From assembly GCA_000381565.1 (NCBI GenBank), contig KB906724.1, forward strand, positions 1,986,801 to 2,050,800: a stretch of 64,000 nt of DNA. Reading direction: 5' to 3'. Positions 8,297 through 19,421 of this stretch are shown piece by piece (within the stretch, counting starts at the first letter, position 1; each line of letters begins with the position of its first letter). This stretch comes from Oxalobacteraceae bacterium AB_14 (lineage in GTDB: Bacteria; Pseudomonadota; Gammaproteobacteria; Burkholderiales; Burkholderiaceae_D). The notes beneath the pieces are model-generated. The model saw nothing but the letters and a program-made list of their open reading frames with translations. It did not search any database and was not told the DNA's origin. The translations under genes were made by a program, and so were the position numbers.

Positions 8297-10696
8297 ATGA
8301 TGGACATGAGATGCAATGGACCGGACCAGATGCCGGTCATCCAGGAGCTGGCGCACTTCGACCGCCGCTCGGGCAACTGGCTGGAGCGGCTGGTCTTCAA
8401 CAACCGCATGGCGATGGTGGTGCTGTGCGCGGTGGCGACCGTGGTGCTGGGCTGGCTGGCCGGCACGCGACTGAGCCTGAACGCCAGTTTCGAGAAGATG
8501 CTGCCGCAAGGGCAGCCCTACATCCAGAACTATTTGCAGCACAAGCCGGCCCTGCGTGGCCTGGGCAATGCGCTGCGGGTGGTGGTGGAAAATCCGCAGG
8601 GCGACATCTTCGACCCGCGCTACCTGGAATCGCTCAAGCAGGTCAATGACGCGCTGTTCCTGACCCCCGGCGTCGACCGCGCCTGGATGAAGTCGATGTG
8701 GACGCCGTCGGTGCGCTGGACCGAGGTGACGGAAGAGGGCTTCCAGGGCGGCCCGGTGATGCCGGACGGGTATGACGGTTCGGCGCGCAGCGTCGAGCAG
8801 CTGAAGATCAACATTGCACGCTCCGGCATCGTCGGCAGCCTGGTGGGCAACAACTACAAGTCCACCATGATCTTCGTGCCGCTGCTGGACAGGGACCCGG
8901 CCACCGGCGAGGCGATCGACTACCGCCAGCTGGCGCGCGCCATCGACCAGACGGTGCAGGCGCAGCAGAAGGGCGCCTATCCGGTCAAGATCCACGTGAT
9001 CGGCTTCGCGGAGCTGATCGCCGAACTGCTGGCCGGCATGCGGCAGGTGCTGATGTACTTCGGCGCCGCCGCCGCCATCGCCACGCTGGTGATCTACGCC
9101 TACACCCGCTGCCTGCGTTCGACCACGCTGGTGGTGGCCTGCTCGCTGGTGGCGGTACTGTGGCAACTGGGCTTGGTGGCGGCGCTGGGTTTCGCGCTCG
9201 ATCCCTTCTCGATCCTGGTGCCGTTCCTGGTGTTCGCCATCGGCGTCTCGCACGGCGCGCAGAAGATGAACGGCATCATGCAGGATGTCGGCCGTGGCAC
9301 GCACCGGCTGGTGGCGGCGCGCTACACCTTCCGCCGCCTGTTCCTGGCCGGCCTGACCGCGCTGCTGGCCGACGCGGTGGGCTTCGCCGTGCTGATGACC
9401 ATCGATATCCCCGTCATCCGCGACCTGGCGATGACCGCCAGCATCGGCGTGGCGGTGCTGATCTTCACCAACCTGCTGTTGCTGCCGGTGCTGCTGTCGT
9501 ATGTGGGCGTGTCGCCGGCTGCGGCGGCGCGCACCATGCGCGACGAGTCCGGCCCGCAGCGCGGCATGGCAGGCCTGTGGCAGGGGCTGGAACGCTTCGC
9601 CACGCCGCGCTGGGCCGGCGTGACGGTGGCGGCGGCGCTGCTGCTGGCGGCGGGCGGCTACGCCGTCAGCCTGCAACTGAAAATCGGCGACCTGGATCCG
9701 GGCGCGCCGGAGCTGCGCGCCGATTCGCGCTACAACCGCGACAACGCCTACATCACGGCCAACTACTCGCTCTCGTCCGACCAGTTCGCGGTGATGGTGG
9801 AGACGCCCAAGGAAGGCTGCCTCAAATACGAAACACTGGTGGAGGCGGACCGCCTGGCCTGGACCCTGCAGCAGATTCCCGGCGTGCAGACCACGGTCTC
9901 GCTGGCCGACGCGGTGCGCCAGATCACGGCCGGCACTTCGGAGGGCAGTCCCAAGTGGCTGACGCTGTCGCGCAACCAGGACGTGCTCAATTACGGCGCC
10001 CAGCAAGCCTCGGTCAACAACCCTGAGCTGTTCGACCGCGCCTGCACGCTGATGCCGGTGATCGCCTACCTGTCCGACCACAAGGCCGAGACGCTGGAGC
10101 GCGTGACCGCGGCGGCGGCAGCCTTCGCCGCCGTCCACAGCACGCCGGAGCGCAAGTTCCTGCTGGCCGCCGGCAGCGCCGGCATCGAGGCCGCCACCAA
10201 CATCGTGGTCAAGGAAGCCAACCACAAGATGCTGCTGTACGTGTACGCCGCCGTGATCGTGCTGTGCTGGGTGACCTTCCGCAGCTGGCGCGCGGTGCTG
10301 GTGGCGGTGCTGCCGCTGGTGCTGACCTCCATCCTGTGCGAGGCGCTGATGGTCATGCTGGGCATGGGCGTCAAGGTCGCGACCTTGCCGGTGATCGCGC
10401 TCGGCGTCGGCATCGGCGTCGACTACGCGCTGTACCTGGTGTCGGTGCAGCTGGCGCGCCAACGCGCCGGCGACAGCCTGGCCGAAGCCTACCGCCATGC
10501 GCTGCAATTCACCGGCAAGGTGGTGGCGCTGGTCGGCGTGACCTTGGCCGCAGGCGTGGTGTGCTGGGCGTGGTCGCCGATCAAGTTCCAGGCCGATATG
10601 GGCATCCTGCTGACCTTCATGTTCACGCTGAACATGGTGGGCGCGCTGGTGCTGGTGCCGGCCCTGTCGCACTTCCTGCTGAGGAAAGTGAAATGA
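8297..10696 (+). CDS. MMPL-type RND superfamily transporter
   Basis: A 799-aa inner-membrane protein with about 12 helices arranged as two repeats: an N-terminal helix near residues 34-56, a large periplasmic loop, a five-helix bundle beginning near 245, a second large loop, and a final bundle after about 645. Both bundles contain the RND/sterol-sensing-like pattern, for example LGVGIGVDYALYLVS in the second half. Relatives move hydrophobic molecules (hopanoids, lipids, mycolates) using proton motive force. It starts seven bases after the Ycf48 stop and overlaps the next gene by ATGA, so it belongs to the same unit as DUF1302 and DUF1329. Direction of transport and substrate are inferred only from context; a lipid or aromatic acid seems likely. 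Confidence 0.88.
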   Translation: MMDMRCNGPDQMPVIQELAHFDRRSGNWLERLVFNNRMAMVVLCAVATVVLGWLAGTRLSLNASFEKMLPQGQPYIQNYLQHKPALRGLGNALRVVVENPQGDIFDPRYLESLKQVNDALFLTPGVDRAWMKSMWTPSVRWTEVTEEGFQGGPVMPDGYDGSARSVEQLKINIARSGIVGSLVGNNYKSTMIFVPLLDRDPATGEAIDYRQLARAIDQTVQAQQKGAYPVKIHVIGFAELIAELLAGMRQVLMYFGAAAAIATLVIYAYTRCLRSTTLVVACSLVAVLWQLGLVAALGFALDPFSILVPFLVFAIGVSHGAQKMNGIMQDVGRGTHRLVAARYTFRRLFLAGLTALLADAVGFAVLMTIDIPVIRDLAMTASIGVAVLIFTNLLLLPVLLSYVGVSPAAAARTMRDESGPQRGMAGLWQGLERFATPRWAGVTVAAALLLAAGGYAVSLQLKIGDLDPGAPELRADSRYNRDNAYITANYSLSSDQFAVMVETPKEGCLKYETLVEADRLAWTLQQIPGVQTTVSLADAVRQITAGTSEGSPKWLTLSRNQDVLNYGAQQASVNNPELFDRACTLMPVIAYLSDHKAETLERVTAAAAAFAAVHSTPERKFLLAAGSAGIEAATNIVVKEANHKMLLYVYAAVIVLCWVTFRSWRAVLVAVLPLVLTSILCEALMVMLGMGVKVATLPVIALGVGIGVDYALYLVSVQLARQRAGDSLAEAYRHALQFTGKVVALVGVTLAAGVVCWAWSPIKFQADMGILLTFMFTLNMVGALVLVPALSHFLLRKVK

Positions 10697-10916
10697 CGGC
10701 CGCCGCCGCGCCGCCGCCACCGGCCGTGGCGGCGCTGATACAGGCGCTGCGCGCAAGCGGCGCCTCCTACAACGCCATCGCCGCCGCCCTCAACCAGAGC
10801 GGCGTTCGTGGCCGCCAGGGAGGGCGCTGGTTCCCCGCCACCGTGCGCAACGCGCTGCGGCGGGTCGCCGCCGGCGGTGAATTCCCGGATCAATCAATTG
10901 AAATCAAGGAGTCGCA

Positions 10917-10929
<13 letters not shown>
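10693..10929 (+). CDS. small recombinase-helix-like protein
   Basis: A 78-aa protein starting at the ATG that overlaps the RND stop (ATGA) and ending 13 bases inside the next gene. Residues 13-55 match the helical pattern of the 'Recombinase' domain of serine recombinases: I-x-x-L-R-x-x-G-x-S-Y-x-x-I-A-x-x-L-N-x-x-G, then R-x-x-G-G-x-W and V-x-N-A-L. The catalytic resolvase domain is absent, so it cannot recombine DNA by itself. It may be a small DNA-binding regulator or a domesticated fragment. Tight coupling on both sides suggests it is translated. Similar short proteins with this motif occur in proteobacterial genomes, but I know of no established function. Confidence 0.6.
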
Positions 10930-13124
<2,195 letters not shown>

Positions 13125-13203
13125 AAAGACGCTGTCGCCCACTGCACGGTTTCCGCTGAATCGGCGGGACTATACTCATCAAAACAGAACGAGGAGATCA
13201 ACG

Positions 13204-14184
13204 ATGGCAAAGGCAGTCCGTTTCAATCACTCCGGCGGGCCGGAAGTACTGTACCTGACGGAGGTCGACGTGGCCGATCCTGGTCCCGGCGAAGTGCGCA
13301 TCCGCCACGTGGCGGTCGGCATCAACTACGCCGACACCTACTTCCGCAACGGCACCTATGCGATCCCGCTGCCGAACGGCATCGGCGTCGAAGCGGCCGG
13401 CGTGGTGGTGGCGCTGGGCCAGGGCGTCACCCATCTGGCGCTGGGCGACCGCGTCACCTACACCGGTTTTATCAATACCCTGGGCGCCTACAGCACCGAG
13501 CGCTTGATCTCCGCCGCGCCGCTGATCAAGCTGCCCGAGACCATCTCCTTCGAAGCGGCGGCCGCCGCCACCATGCGCGGCCTGACCTCGGCCTACCTGA
13601 TGCGCCGCATCCGCGACTTCAAGCCGGGCGACACAGTGCTGCTGCATGCGGCGGCAGGCGGCGTGGGCCTGATCGTGTCGCAATGGGCCAAGCTGCTGGG
13701 CGTGACCGTGATCGGCACCGTGTCCACAGCGGCCAAGGCGGAACTGGCGCTGGCCCACGGCTGCACCCATGTGATCAACTACAGCACCGAAAACGTCGCC
13801 GAACGGGTGCGCGCGCTGACCGATGGCGTCGGCGTGGACGTGGCGTTCGACAGCGTCGGCAAGGACACCTTCATGGCGTCGCTCGATTCGCTGCGCAAGC
13901 GCGGCCTGCTGGTGTGCGTCGGCACCGCGTCCGGTCCGGTGCCGGCGTTCGATCCGGTGCTGCTGGCGATGAAAGGCTCGCTGTTCGTCACCCGTCCGGC
14001 GCTGGCCGACTACATCGCCGATCCGGCCGAGAAGGCGGCGCTGGCCGCCGAGCTGTTCGACCACGTCGGCAACGGCCGCATCAAGATCGAGATCAACCAG
14101 CACTACGCGCTGGAGGACGCGGTCCAGGCGCATCGCGACCTGGAAGCCCGCAAGACCACCGGTTCGTCCATCTTTGTGATCTGA
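13204..14184 (+). CDS. zinc-free MDR family quinone oxidoreductase
   Basis: A 326-aa medium-chain dehydrogenase/reductase of the NADPH:quinone reductase (Qor) group. It has the N-terminal GroES-like fold, a nucleotide-binding AAAGGVGLIVSQWAK motif near residue 147, and no structural zinc cysteines. These enzymes reduce quinones or enone/enoyl groups with NADPH. GAGGAG lies eight bases before the ATG. It starts 79 bases after the ligase-hydrolase gene and 10 bases before the TauD gene, so it is probably part of the same catabolic unit, where it might reduce an unsaturated acyl intermediate. The substrate is not predictable from the sequence. Confidence 0.88.
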   Translation: MAKAVRFNHSGGPEVLYLTEVDVADPGPGEVRIRHVAVGINYADTYFRNGTYAIPLPNGIGVEAAGVVVALGQGVTHLALGDRVTYTGFINTLGAYSTERLISAAPLIKLPETISFEAAAAATMRGLTSAYLMRRIRDFKPGDTVLLHAAAGGVGLIVSQWAKLLGVTVIGTVSTAAKAELALAHGCTHVINYSTENVAERVRALTDGVGVDVAFDSVGKDTFMASLDSLRKRGLLVCVGTASGPVPAFDPVLLAMKGSLFVTRPALADYIADPAEKAALAAELFDHVGNGRIKIEINQHYALEDAVQAHRDLEARKTTGSSIFVI

Positions 14185-14194
14185 GGAGAGCGCG

Positions 14195-15043
14195 ATGCGA
14201 GTAGAACAACTGACTTGCGCCATCGGCGCCGAGCTGCGCGAGGTGAACCTGGCCGACGCGCTCCACGACGACGGCCTGTTCGAGGACATCCGCGAACTGC
14301 TGCTGCGCCACCGCGTGCTGTTCCTGCGCGGCCAGGACTTCAGCCGCGCCGAGCACGTGGCCTTCGCGCGCCGCTTCGGCGAGCTGGAAGACCATCCGGT
14401 GGCCGGAAGCGATCCCGATCATCCTGGCCTGGTGCGCATCTACAAAAGCCCCGAGCAGCCCAACGACCGCTATGAAAACGCCTGGCACGCCGACGCCACC
14501 TGGCGCAACGCGCCGCAGTTCGGCGCCGTGCTGCGCTGCGTGCAGTGCCCGCCGGTCGGCGGCGACACCATGTGGGCCAACATGGCGCTGGCCTACGAGC
14601 GGCTGCCGGACGACGTCAAGACCCGCATCGAAGGCCTGCGCGCGCGCCACAGCATCGAGGCCAGCTTCGGCGCCGCGATGCCGATCGAGAAGCGCCTCGC
14701 ACTGAAGGCGCAGTTCCCGGACGCCGAGCATCCGGTAGTGCGCATCCATCCGGAGACGGGCGAGAAGATCCTGTTCGTCAACGCCTTCACCACCCACATC
14801 AGCAACTACCACACGCCCGATCGCGTGCGCTACGGCCAGGACGCCAACCCCGGCGCCAGCCAGCTGTTGAGTTATCTGATCAGCCAGGCCTACATTCCCG
14901 AGTACCAGGTGCGCTGGCGCTGGCAGCCGGACAGCGTGGCGATCTGGGACAACCGTTCGACCCAGCACTACGCCGTCATGGACTACCCGCCGTGCCATCG
15001 CAAGATGGAACGGGCCGGCATCGTCGGCGACATCCCTTACTAA
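14195..15043 (+). CDS. TauD/TfdA family 2-oxoglutarate dioxygenase
   Basis: A 282-aa Fe(II)/2-oxoglutarate-dependent dioxygenase. The metal triad is visible: H98-x-D100 in NAWHADATW and distal His258 in STQHYAV, followed by the 2-oxoglutarate-binding Arg region HRKMERAGIVG at the C-terminus. Family members hydroxylate taurine and other sulfonates, alkyl sulfates, phenoxyacetates or gamma-butyrobetaine, often splitting the hydroxylated product. Length and motif spacing are normal. It lies 10 bases downstream of the quinone reductase and 18 bases upstream of the BKACE gene. The presence of a YeiH-type exporter in the same block makes a sulfonate substrate worth considering, but a carboxylate or ether is equally compatible. 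Confidence 0.9.
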   Translation: MRVEQLTCAIGAELREVNLADALHDDGLFEDIRELLLRHRVLFLRGQDFSRAEHVAFARRFGELEDHPVAGSDPDHPGLVRIYKSPEQPNDRYENAWHADATWRNAPQFGAVLRCVQCPPVGGDTMWANMALAYERLPDDVKTRIEGLRARHSIEASFGAAMPIEKRLALKAQFPDAEHPVVRIHPETGEKILFVNAFTTHISNYHTPDRVRYGQDANPGASQLLSYLISQAYIPEYQVRWRWQPDSVAIWDNRSTQHYAVMDYPPCHRKMERAGIVGDIPY

Positions 15044-15061
15044 AAAATACAGGAGCACAGC

Positions 15062-16114
15062 ATGCAATTTCTCGACGATTCCCTGCACCCCGAGAACCAG
15101 GAAAAAGTAGTCATCACCACCGCGCCGTATGGCCCGGAGTGGGCGCCGGAAGACTTCCCGGAAGATATCCCGGTGACGATGGAAGAACAGATCCAGAAGG
15201 CGGTCGACTGCTACAACGCCGGCGCCACCGTGCTGCACCTGCATGTGCGCGAACTTGATGGCAAGGGCAGCAAGCGCCTCTCCAAGTTCAATGAGCTGAT
15301 CGCCGGCGTGCGCGCCCGCGTGCCGGACATGATCATCCAGGTCGGTGGTTCGATCTCGTTCGCGCCGGAAGACGACGGCCAGGCCGCCAAGTGGCTCAGC
15401 GACGACACCCGCCACATGCTGGCCGATCTGGACCCGAAGCCGGACCAGGTGACGGTGGCGATCAACACCACCCAGATGAACATCATGGAGCTGCTGTATC
15501 CGGAGTACCTGGAAGGCACCTCGCTGGCCTCGCCGATGATGCACGCGGCCTACAGCGAGATGACGGTGCCGGCCGGCCCGGCCTGGGTGGCCGAGCACCT
15601 GAAGCGCCTGCAGGCCTCCGGCATCCAGCCGCACTTCCAGCTGACCGGCATGCACGCGCTGGAGACGCTGGACCGGCTGGTGCGCAAGGGCGTCTACACC
15701 GGCCCGCTGAACCTGACCTGGATCGGCATCGGCGGCGGTTTCGACGGCCCCAATCCGTTCAACTTCATGGACTTCATCCGCCGCGCGCCGGACGGCGCCT
15801 GCATCACGGCCGAATCGCTGCTGAAGAACGTCCTGCCGTTCAACATGATGGCGATGGCAATGGGCATGCACCCGCGCTGCGGCACCGAGGACACCTTGAT
15901 CGGCCAGCTGGGCCAGCGCATGACCTCCGTGCAGCAGATCGAGCAGTGCGTGCGCGTGGCGCGTGAACTGGGGCGCGAGATCGCCAGCGGCAAGGAAGCG
16001 CGCGCGATCTACCGCATCGGCGTGCAGTACAAGGATGCCGAAGAAACCCTGCGCATGAATGGCATGGCGCCGAACCGCATGCGCGGCCAGAAGAACGTAC
16101 CGCTGCGGACCTGA
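15062..16114 (+). CDS. beta-keto acid cleavage enzyme (BKACE, DUF849)
   Basis: A 350-aa protein of the BKACE family, whose founder cleaves 3-keto-5-aminohexanoate with acetyl-CoA to give acetoacetate and a new acyl-CoA. Metal-ligand histidines H59 and H61 are seen in VLHLHVRE, and the later HPRCGTED segment corresponds to the conserved H-x-R-x-G-x-E-D element. Family members act on many beta-keto acids, including dehydrocarnitine and hydroxylated keto acids. Adjacent dioxygenase, ligase and thiolase genes suggest it cleaves a beta-keto intermediate of the pathway. The active-site residues that set substrate class would need a structural alignment, so only the reaction type is claimed. Confidence 0.9.
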   Translation: MQFLDDSLHPENQEKVVITTAPYGPEWAPEDFPEDIPVTMEEQIQKAVDCYNAGATVLHLHVRELDGKGSKRLSKFNELIAGVRARVPDMIIQVGGSISFAPEDDGQAAKWLSDDTRHMLADLDPKPDQVTVAINTTQMNIMELLYPEYLEGTSLASPMMHAAYSEMTVPAGPAWVAEHLKRLQASGIQPHFQLTGMHALETLDRLVRKGVYTGPLNLTWIGIGGGFDGPNPFNFMDFIRRAPDGACITAESLLKNVLPFNMMAMAMGMHPRCGTEDTLIGQLGQRMTSVQQIEQCVRVARELGREIASGKEARAIYRIGVQYKDAEETLRMNGMAPNRMRGQKNVPLRT

Positions 16115-16119
16115 GCATC

Positions 16120-17403
16120 ATGGCCTTCCATTCCACCCCCGACGCCGGCGACGGCGATCCGGACATCGCGCGGCCCTATGCCTGGCTGGTGTTCGCACTG
16201 ACCTTCGGGCTGCTGATTTCGGACTATATGTCGCGCCAGGTGCTCAACGCCGTGTTCCCGCTGCTGAAAAGCGAATGGCTGTTGAGCGATTCCCGTCTTG
16301 GCCTGTTGTCGGGCATCGTCGCGCTGATGGTGGGCTTGCTGACCTTCCCGCTGTCGCTGCTGGCGGACCGCTGGGGCAGGGTGCGTTGCCTGGTGCTGAT
16401 GGCCGTGCTGTGGAGCCTGGCCACCCTGGGTTGCGGCCTGGCGCAGAACTTTGAGCAGATGTTTGCGGCGCGCTTCCTGGTCGGCGTCGGCGAGGCCGCG
16501 TATGGCAGCGTCGGCCTGGCGGTAGTGCTGTCGGTGTTTCCCAAGCATTTGCGGGCCACGCTGACCGGCGCCTTCATGGCCGGCGGCATGTTCGGTTCGG
16601 TGCTGGGCATGGGCCTGGGCGGCGGCATCGCCGCGCACCTGGGCTGGCGCTGGGCGTTCGGCGGCATGGCCTTGTTCGGCCTGGCCCTGGCGCTGCTGTA
16701 TCCGGTGCTGGTGCGCGAGGCGCGCATCGCTCCCGGCCGTGGCGTCGCCGATGGCCGCCAGCGCGCACCGCTGCGCAGCCTGTTCGGCAGCGCCTCGATC
16801 CGCGCGGTGTATGTCGGCAGCGGCCTGCAGCTGCTGGTGGGCGGCGCCTTCATCGTCTGGATGCCCAGTTTCATGAACCGTTACTACGGCCTGGGCGCTG
16901 ACCGCGCCGGCCTGGGGGCGGCGGTGGTGGTGCTTGCCAGCGGCGCCGGCATGGTCTTGTGCGGCATGCTGAGCGACCGCATGTGCCGCAACGCGCCCGA
17001 ACGCAAGATCTCGCTGGCGATCGCCTACTGCGTGCTCAGCTGCCTGCTGCTGTCGCTCGCCTTCGCGCTGGCGCCGGGGGCGCCGCAGATGGTGCTGATC
17101 TGCGCCGGCATGTTCCTGGCGGCCGGCACCACCGGCCCGGTCGGCGCGATGGTCGCCAACCTGACGCACCGCTCGGTGCACGGCACCGCCTTCGCCACGC
17201 TGACCCTGGCCAACAACCTGCTGGGCCTGGCGCCCGGGCCGCTGCTGACCGGCGTGCTGGCCGACCGCTACGGCCTGGCGACGGCCTGCCGGCTGGTGCC
17301 GCTGGTGAGCGTGCTGGCGGCACTTGTGTTCGTCCATGCGCGCCGCCACTACCTGCTCGACGTGCGCGCTGCAGCCGGGATGCAACTGAAGGTGGCCGCA
17401 TGA
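16120..17403 (+). CDS. MFS transporter
   Basis: A 427-aa polytopic protein with about 12 predicted helices and the MFS motif between helices 2 and 3 (LLADRWGRVRCL). It starts five bases after the BKACE stop and overlaps the next gene by ATGA, so it is part of the catabolic operon. Typical members of this subgroup import organic anions or aromatic acids by proton symport. The substrate is unassigned; it may bring in the pathway substrate or a hydrophilic analogue across the inner membrane. Confidence 0.87.
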   Translation: MAFHSTPDAGDGDPDIARPYAWLVFALTFGLLISDYMSRQVLNAVFPLLKSEWLLSDSRLGLLSGIVALMVGLLTFPLSLLADRWGRVRCLVLMAVLWSLATLGCGLAQNFEQMFAARFLVGVGEAAYGSVGLAVVLSVFPKHLRATLTGAFMAGGMFGSVLGMGLGGGIAAHLGWRWAFGGMALFGLALALLYPVLVREARIAPGRGVADGRQRAPLRSLFGSASIRAVYVGSGLQLLVGGAFIVWMPSFMNRYYGLGADRAGLGAAVVVLASGAGMVLCGMLSDRMCRNAPERKISLAIAYCVLSCLLLSLAFALAPGAPQMVLICAGMFLAAGTTGPVGAMVANLTHRSVHGTAFATLTLANNLLGLAPGPLLTGVLADRYGLATACRLVPLVSVLAALVFVHARRHYLLDVRAAAGMQLKVAA

Positions 17404-18062
17404 ACACCACGGTGAATATCAAGGTCGGTTTCGACTTCATATGCCCGTGGTGCCTGATCGGCAAGCGGAATTTGCAGGACGCGCTGGCGCAGCTGCAGGC
17501 CGAGCGGCCGGAGGTGACGGTGCAGCTGCACTGGCTGGGCGTGCAGTTGCTGCCGTCGGTGCCGCAGCAGGGCTGGCCGTTCGAGGATTTCTATCGCCAG
17601 CGCCTGGGCGGGGAAACGGCGATGCGCCAGCGCCAGGCCATGGTGCAGCGCGCCGCCGACGCCGCCAGCGCCCGCATCGACTACGGCGCCATCGGCATCA
17701 TGCCCAATACGGCGGATGCGCACCGCCTGCTGGACTGGGCCGGTCGCCAGGGTGAAGCGGCGCGGCGCGACGCCTTGCTGGAACGTCTGCTGTGCGCCTA
17801 TTTCGCGCAGGGCGATGACCTCGGCGATCCGGTGGTGCTGCTGGCGCACGGCGTCGCGGCCGGTTTCGAGCGCGCCGCCATGCAGGCCGAATTGCGCGGC
17901 GCCGGCACGCCGTTCCGCAGCAACGACGTGCGGGCCGGCATGAGCGGCGTGCCGTTCTTCTCCATCAATGGCCGGCTGACGTTGACCGGCGCCCAGCCGC
18001 CGTCGGCCTTGCTGGCCGCCATGCGCGACGCGCTGGCCGAAGCCGACTCGCCACGCCGATGA
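17400..18062 (+). CDS. DsbA family oxidoreductase (FrnE/HCCA isomerase-like)
   Basis: A 220-aa cytoplasmic thioredoxin-fold protein without a signal peptide. It has a C15-P-W-C18 motif at the N-terminus, a helical insertion, and the cis-Pro segment GVPFF near the C-terminus. This subfamily (PF01323) includes FrnE-type thiol oxidoreductases and 2-hydroxychromene-2-carboxylate isomerases of aromatic catabolism; the intact CxxC favours a disulfide oxidoreductase or glutathione-dependent role. It overlaps both neighbours by ATGA and is translated with the MFS and Rieske genes. Whether it serves redox maintenance or a direct isomerisation step is open. Confidence 0.85.
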   Translation: MNTTVNIKVGFDFICPWCLIGKRNLQDALAQLQAERPEVTVQLHWLGVQLLPSVPQQGWPFEDFYRQRLGGETAMRQRQAMVQRAADAASARIDYGAIGIMPNTADAHRLLDWAGRQGEAARRDALLERLLCAYFAQGDDLGDPVVLLAHGVAAGFERAAMQAELRGAGTPFRSNDVRAGMSGVPFFSINGRLTLTGAQPPSALLAAMRDALAEADSPRR

Positions 18063-18385
18063 GCTCCCGCATCGAAATCGATCCCGCCCAGCTGCCGGCG
18101 GTGGACGGTCACGCCTGGCTGCGGCTGCCGGGGCGGTGCATCGCGCTGTTCAACAACGGCGGCCGCTATTACGCGCTGGACGACAGCTGTCCGCACCAGG
18201 GCGCCTCGCTGGCCGGCGGCAAGGTGGTCGACGGCAAGGTGCAGTGCCCGGCGCACGGCCTGCGCTTCGACCTGGCCACTGGCTGCCTGCTCAACGTGCC
18301 GAGCGTGAAGGTCGCCACCTATCCCATCCACATTGAAGCGGGCAGGGTCTATCTGGACCTGCCCGGCCAGGAGTCCGCAGCATGA
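18059..18385 (+). CDS. Rieske [2Fe-2S] ferredoxin
   Basis: A 108-aa single-domain Rieske protein. The cluster ligands are C44-P-H46 in CPHQGAS and C63-P-A-H66 in CPAHGLRF. It has no membrane anchor and resembles the soluble ferredoxins of nitrite reductases and ring dioxygenases. It is overlap-coupled on both sides (ATGA). A likely role is electron delivery to an oxygenase, but no Rieske oxygenase alpha subunit is present here and TauD enzymes do not need a ferredoxin, so its partner is missing or lies elsewhere. Confidence 0.9.
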   Translation: MSSRIEIDPAQLPAVDGHAWLRLPGRCIALFNNGGRYYALDDSCPHQGASLAGGKVVDGKVQCPAHGLRFDLATGCLLNVPSVKVATYPIHIEAGRVYLDLPGQESAA

Positions 18386-19392
18386 ATACCGCCGTCCTTA
18401 CCCACACCCACCAGCGCGTGCGCGAACTGGCGCCCGGCTTCGCCGTCAGCGCCATGGTGGCCGCCGCCGCCAGCTTCCTGTCCGAGCATTACGGCGCGCC
18501 GGTGATGCTGTTTGCCCTGTTGCTGGGCATGGCGCTGAACTTCCTGTCCGCCGACGGCCAGTGCAAGCCGGGCATCGAATACACGGCGCGCACCGTGCTG
18601 CGCCTGGGCGTCGCTCTGCTTGGCCTGCGCCTGACGCTGGCGCAGATGGCGGCGCTGGGCTGGAAGCCGGTGGTGATGGTGGTGGTGATCGTCACGCTCA
18701 CCATCCTGAGCTCCATCGTCGCTGCCAGGCTGCTGGGCTTTAACCGCTTGTTTGGCCTGTTGACCGGCGGCGCCACCGCGATCTGCGGCGCCTCGGCCGC
18801 GCTGGCGCTGGCCGCCGCGCTGCCGGCCCATCCGCAAAAGGAGAAGGCCACCTTGTTCACGGTGATCGGCGTGTCGGCGCTGTCGACGGTGGCGATGATC
18901 GCCTATCCGATGCTGTGCAAATGGTTCGCGCTGTCGCCGCAGCAGGCCGGCGTGTTCCTGGGCGGGACCATCCACGACGTCGCGCAGGTGGTGGGCGCCG
19001 GCTACAGCATGTCGCGCGAAACCGGCGACGCCGCCACCGTGGTCAAGCTGATGCGGGTCGCCATGCTGCTGCCGGTGATCCTGTGCGCCACGCTGGTCAC
19101 GCGCGCGCAGAGCGCCGGCAGCGGCGGCAAGCGTCCGCCCTTGCTGCCGGCCTTCGCGGTCGGCTTCCTGGCGCTGGCCTGCATCAACAGCACCGGCTGG
19201 GTGCCGGCGGCGGTGCAGCAGCTGGGCAACGACGGCTCGCGCTGGGCGCTGACCATCGCCATCAGCGCGCTGGGCATGAAGACGCAATTGAAAGAATTGG
19301 CGGCGGTCGGCATCAAGCCGATCGCTCTGATGATAGGCGAGACCATTTTCCTCGCCGCCCTGGTGCTGCTGCTGATGCACTGGGGCCTGTAG
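18382..19392 (+). CDS. YeiH/UPF0324 family putative sulfate exporter
   Basis: A 336-aa inner-membrane protein with about ten predicted helices and the family landmarks TGGATAICGASAALA and GGTIHDVAQVVGAGYS. Members are annotated as putative sulfate exporters; experimental evidence is thin. It overlaps the Rieske gene by ATGA. Being in one transcript with a TauD-type dioxygenase suggests it may remove sulfite or sulfate released from a sulfonated substrate. That is an inference from context, and other anions are possible. Confidence 0.88.
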   Translation: MNTAVLTHTHQRVRELAPGFAVSAMVAAAASFLSEHYGAPVMLFALLLGMALNFLSADGQCKPGIEYTARTVLRLGVALLGLRLTLAQMAALGWKPVVMVVVIVTLTILSSIVAARLLGFNRLFGLLTGGATAICGASAALALAAALPAHPQKEKATLFTVIGVSALSTVAMIAYPMLCKWFALSPQQAGVFLGGTIHDVAQVVGAGYSMSRETGDAATVVKLMRVAMLLPVILCATLVTRAQSAGSGGKRPPLLPAFAVGFLALACINSTGWVPAAVQQLGNDGSRWALTIAISALGMKTQLKELAAVGIKPIALMIGETIFLAALVLLLMHWGL

Positions 19393-19421
19393 TCACTTTT
19401 TTTAACCACCGAAGGAAAATA

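Noticed and set aside
8189..10756. 855-codon minus-strand frame
   Set aside because: It is the complement of the RND transporter and shows only antisense codon bias (His/Gln/Arg-rich).
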